From: Candidatus Pacearchaeota archaeon ex4484_31
Lineage (GTDB): Archaea > Nanobdellota > Nanobdellia > Pacearchaeales > UBA284
Direction: 5' to 3'
Length of the DNA: 6,553 nt
Assembly (NCBI GenBank): GCA_002254805.1
Contig: NJDW01000015.1
Coordinates: 1-6,553, forward strand
Below are positions 5,983 to 6,553 of the stretch, in pieces. Below the pieces are notes generated by a model that saw only the letters and a list, made by a program, of their open reading frames with translations, was not told where the DNA came from and did not search any database. Numbering within the stretch: the stretch's first letter is position 1; each line of letters begins with the position of its first letter. Made by a program: the position numbers and the translations under genes.

Positions 5983-5999
5983 TGCGCCAGCCGGGATTC
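5983..5999 (-). other. tRNA 3'-end fragment, candidate att-site remnant
   Basis: The minus strand reads GAATCCCGGCTGGCGCA, fitting tRNA positions 57-73: T-loop end G57-A58-A59-T60, T-stem 3' strand CCCGG with the invariant C61, acceptor 3' strand CTGGCGC and discriminator A73, then seven Ts. The match stops exactly at position 56, where the invariant C is G. No T-stem 5' strand (CCGGG), anticodon arm or acceptor 5' strand (GCGCCAG) is found upstream within tRNA distance. It is therefore not a complete tRNA. Such 3'-terminal duplicates are typical of tyrosine-integrase target sites. Tandem duplication debris is the main alternative. Confidence 0.55.
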
Positions 6000-6012
6000 C
6001 GCTCTTAACTTT

Positions 6013-6553
6013 TTAGGAGATGTCCATCCTGTTCAAGATAAAAGAAGCTATAAAAAGAAAGAAAGAACTCATAGAAAGAAATAAAATGACATTAACGAAA
6101 AAATTCATAGGCACAAAAATGCATTGTTCATGTGAAGCACATAAAAAAGTACCGCTAAAATAATTGAATGTTTCAACATGTGCTTTATGGAGCCATAAGC
6201 CAAAAATATGGTAAAGGTTGAGGTAGTTTGACCCAAACAAGTAGCCTAAATCAGCTTTTATTCCTACTCCTTTGCCTATAACTCTTGTCATGAACGGTAG
6301 AAAAAATGCACCCATAACTAAAATTAAAAGTAGAGTTATGGCTATACCACTCCTCTTAAAAATGGTTGAAAATAAAATTCCTAAGGATAAAATAAAAATG
6401 GCAGGAAAAAAAGAATAAATCCATCCAACTATTGAAGTGACAAGAAGTTTTGAATAAGAAGTAGCATCCATATTCAAATTAAATGAAAAAAAAGAAGGTA
6501 AAAGAAAAAAAGAAATAAACGAAAGGAACAAAGAATAAAGTAATAGTCCAACA
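6013..6553 (-). CDS. ABC-2-type transporter permease, C-terminal part (partial)
   Basis: This is the last 180 codons of a multi-spanning membrane protein; the frame is open to the right edge, so the start lies outside. A TTG at 6529-6531 is not a convincing start because open hydrophobic sequence continues upstream of it. Membrane segments are visible at about 1-24, 36-62 and 66-90 of the visible part, then a hydrophilic stretch with GYLFGSNYLNLYHIFG, and a final helix of about 24 residues ending in ILNRMDIS. The segment LFSTIFKRSGIAI and a last helix followed by a basic-Asp tail (RMDIS, compare RKDI) are typical of ABC-2/NosY-like permeases. The ATPase partner would be expected upstream on the minus strand, outside the window. 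Substrate unknown. Two cysteines in CASHEQC (about 145-151 of the visible part) lie in the external loop. Confidence 0.6.
   Translation of the reverse strand, partial: VGLLLYSLFLSFISFFLLPSFFSFNLNMDATSYSKLLVTSIVGWIYSFFPAIFILSLGILFSTIFKRSGIAITLLLILVMGAFFLPFMTRVIGKGVGIKADLGYLFGSNYLNLYHIFGLWLHKAHVETFNYFSGTFLCASHEQCIFVPMNFFVNVILFLSMSSFFLFIASFILNRMDIS

Noticed and set aside
5983..6060. Complete or split tRNA gene overlapping the permease 3' end
   Set aside because: No T-stem 5' strand, anticodon arm or acceptor 5' strand can be found upstream, and the match stops at tRNA position 56. A split-tRNA 3' half would normally begin at the anticodon loop.
6529..6531. TTG as start codon of the permease fragment
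   Set aside because: The frame continues open with hydrophobic residues to the window edge, and no Shine-Dalgarno or TATA element sits before it; the gene is better read as truncated by the window.

Overview
The window is AT-rich, densely coded archaeal DNA. The archaeal assignment rests on a eukaryote-type tryptophanyl-tRNA synthetase, a proteasome beta subunit with an auto-cleavable Gly-Thr junction, the archaeal KH/beta-CASP nuclease aCPSF1 (FttA), a presenilin-type aspartyl protease, and BRE/TATA promoters 25-34 bp ahead of start codons. The short S26-type peptidase with a GWY-x-ITKGDN segment resembles proteins I associate with DPANN-type archaea, so a DPANN or related small-genome lineage is a reasonable guess but is not proven.

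Layout, left to right. The 5' part of trpS (1-721, minus, cut by the window edge) is transcribed divergently from a presenilin/SPP-like intramembrane protease (799-1806, plus). They share a 77-bp gap whose palindromic TATA box can serve both. The protease ends in a 4-bp tail-to-tail overlap with an S26 signal-peptidase-like gene (1803-2261, minus). From there to the right end every gene is on the minus strand. In transcription order these are an ABC-2-like permease C-terminus (6013-6553, partial), a GH130-like glycoside phosphorylase/hydrolase (5113-5868, with its conserved C-terminus continuing to 4957 beyond an in-frame TGA), psmB (4273-4926), aCPSF1 (2320-4206) and the S26 peptidase.

The central genes serve core information processing and protein quality control: tRNA charging, transcription termination/RNA 3'-end cleavage, proteasomal degradation and membrane or secretory proteolysis. 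The psmB-aCPSF1 adjacency is also seen in other archaea. The right end looks more accessory, with a sugar-active enzyme and a membrane transporter fragment.

Two things deserve most attention. First, a single TGA splits the GH130 gene, yet the frame continues for 51 codons through recognisable GH130 sequence. Second, a GC-rich 17-nt stretch at 5983-5999 matches the 3' end of a tRNA (positions 57-73 plus a T-tract) without the rest of the tRNA, as expected of an integration-site remnant. A shared 16-bp promoter module (CCGAAAGATTTATAAA) upstream of psmB and the S26 peptidase is a third, smaller signal. I see no CRISPR array, insertion sequence, complete tRNA or rRNA.
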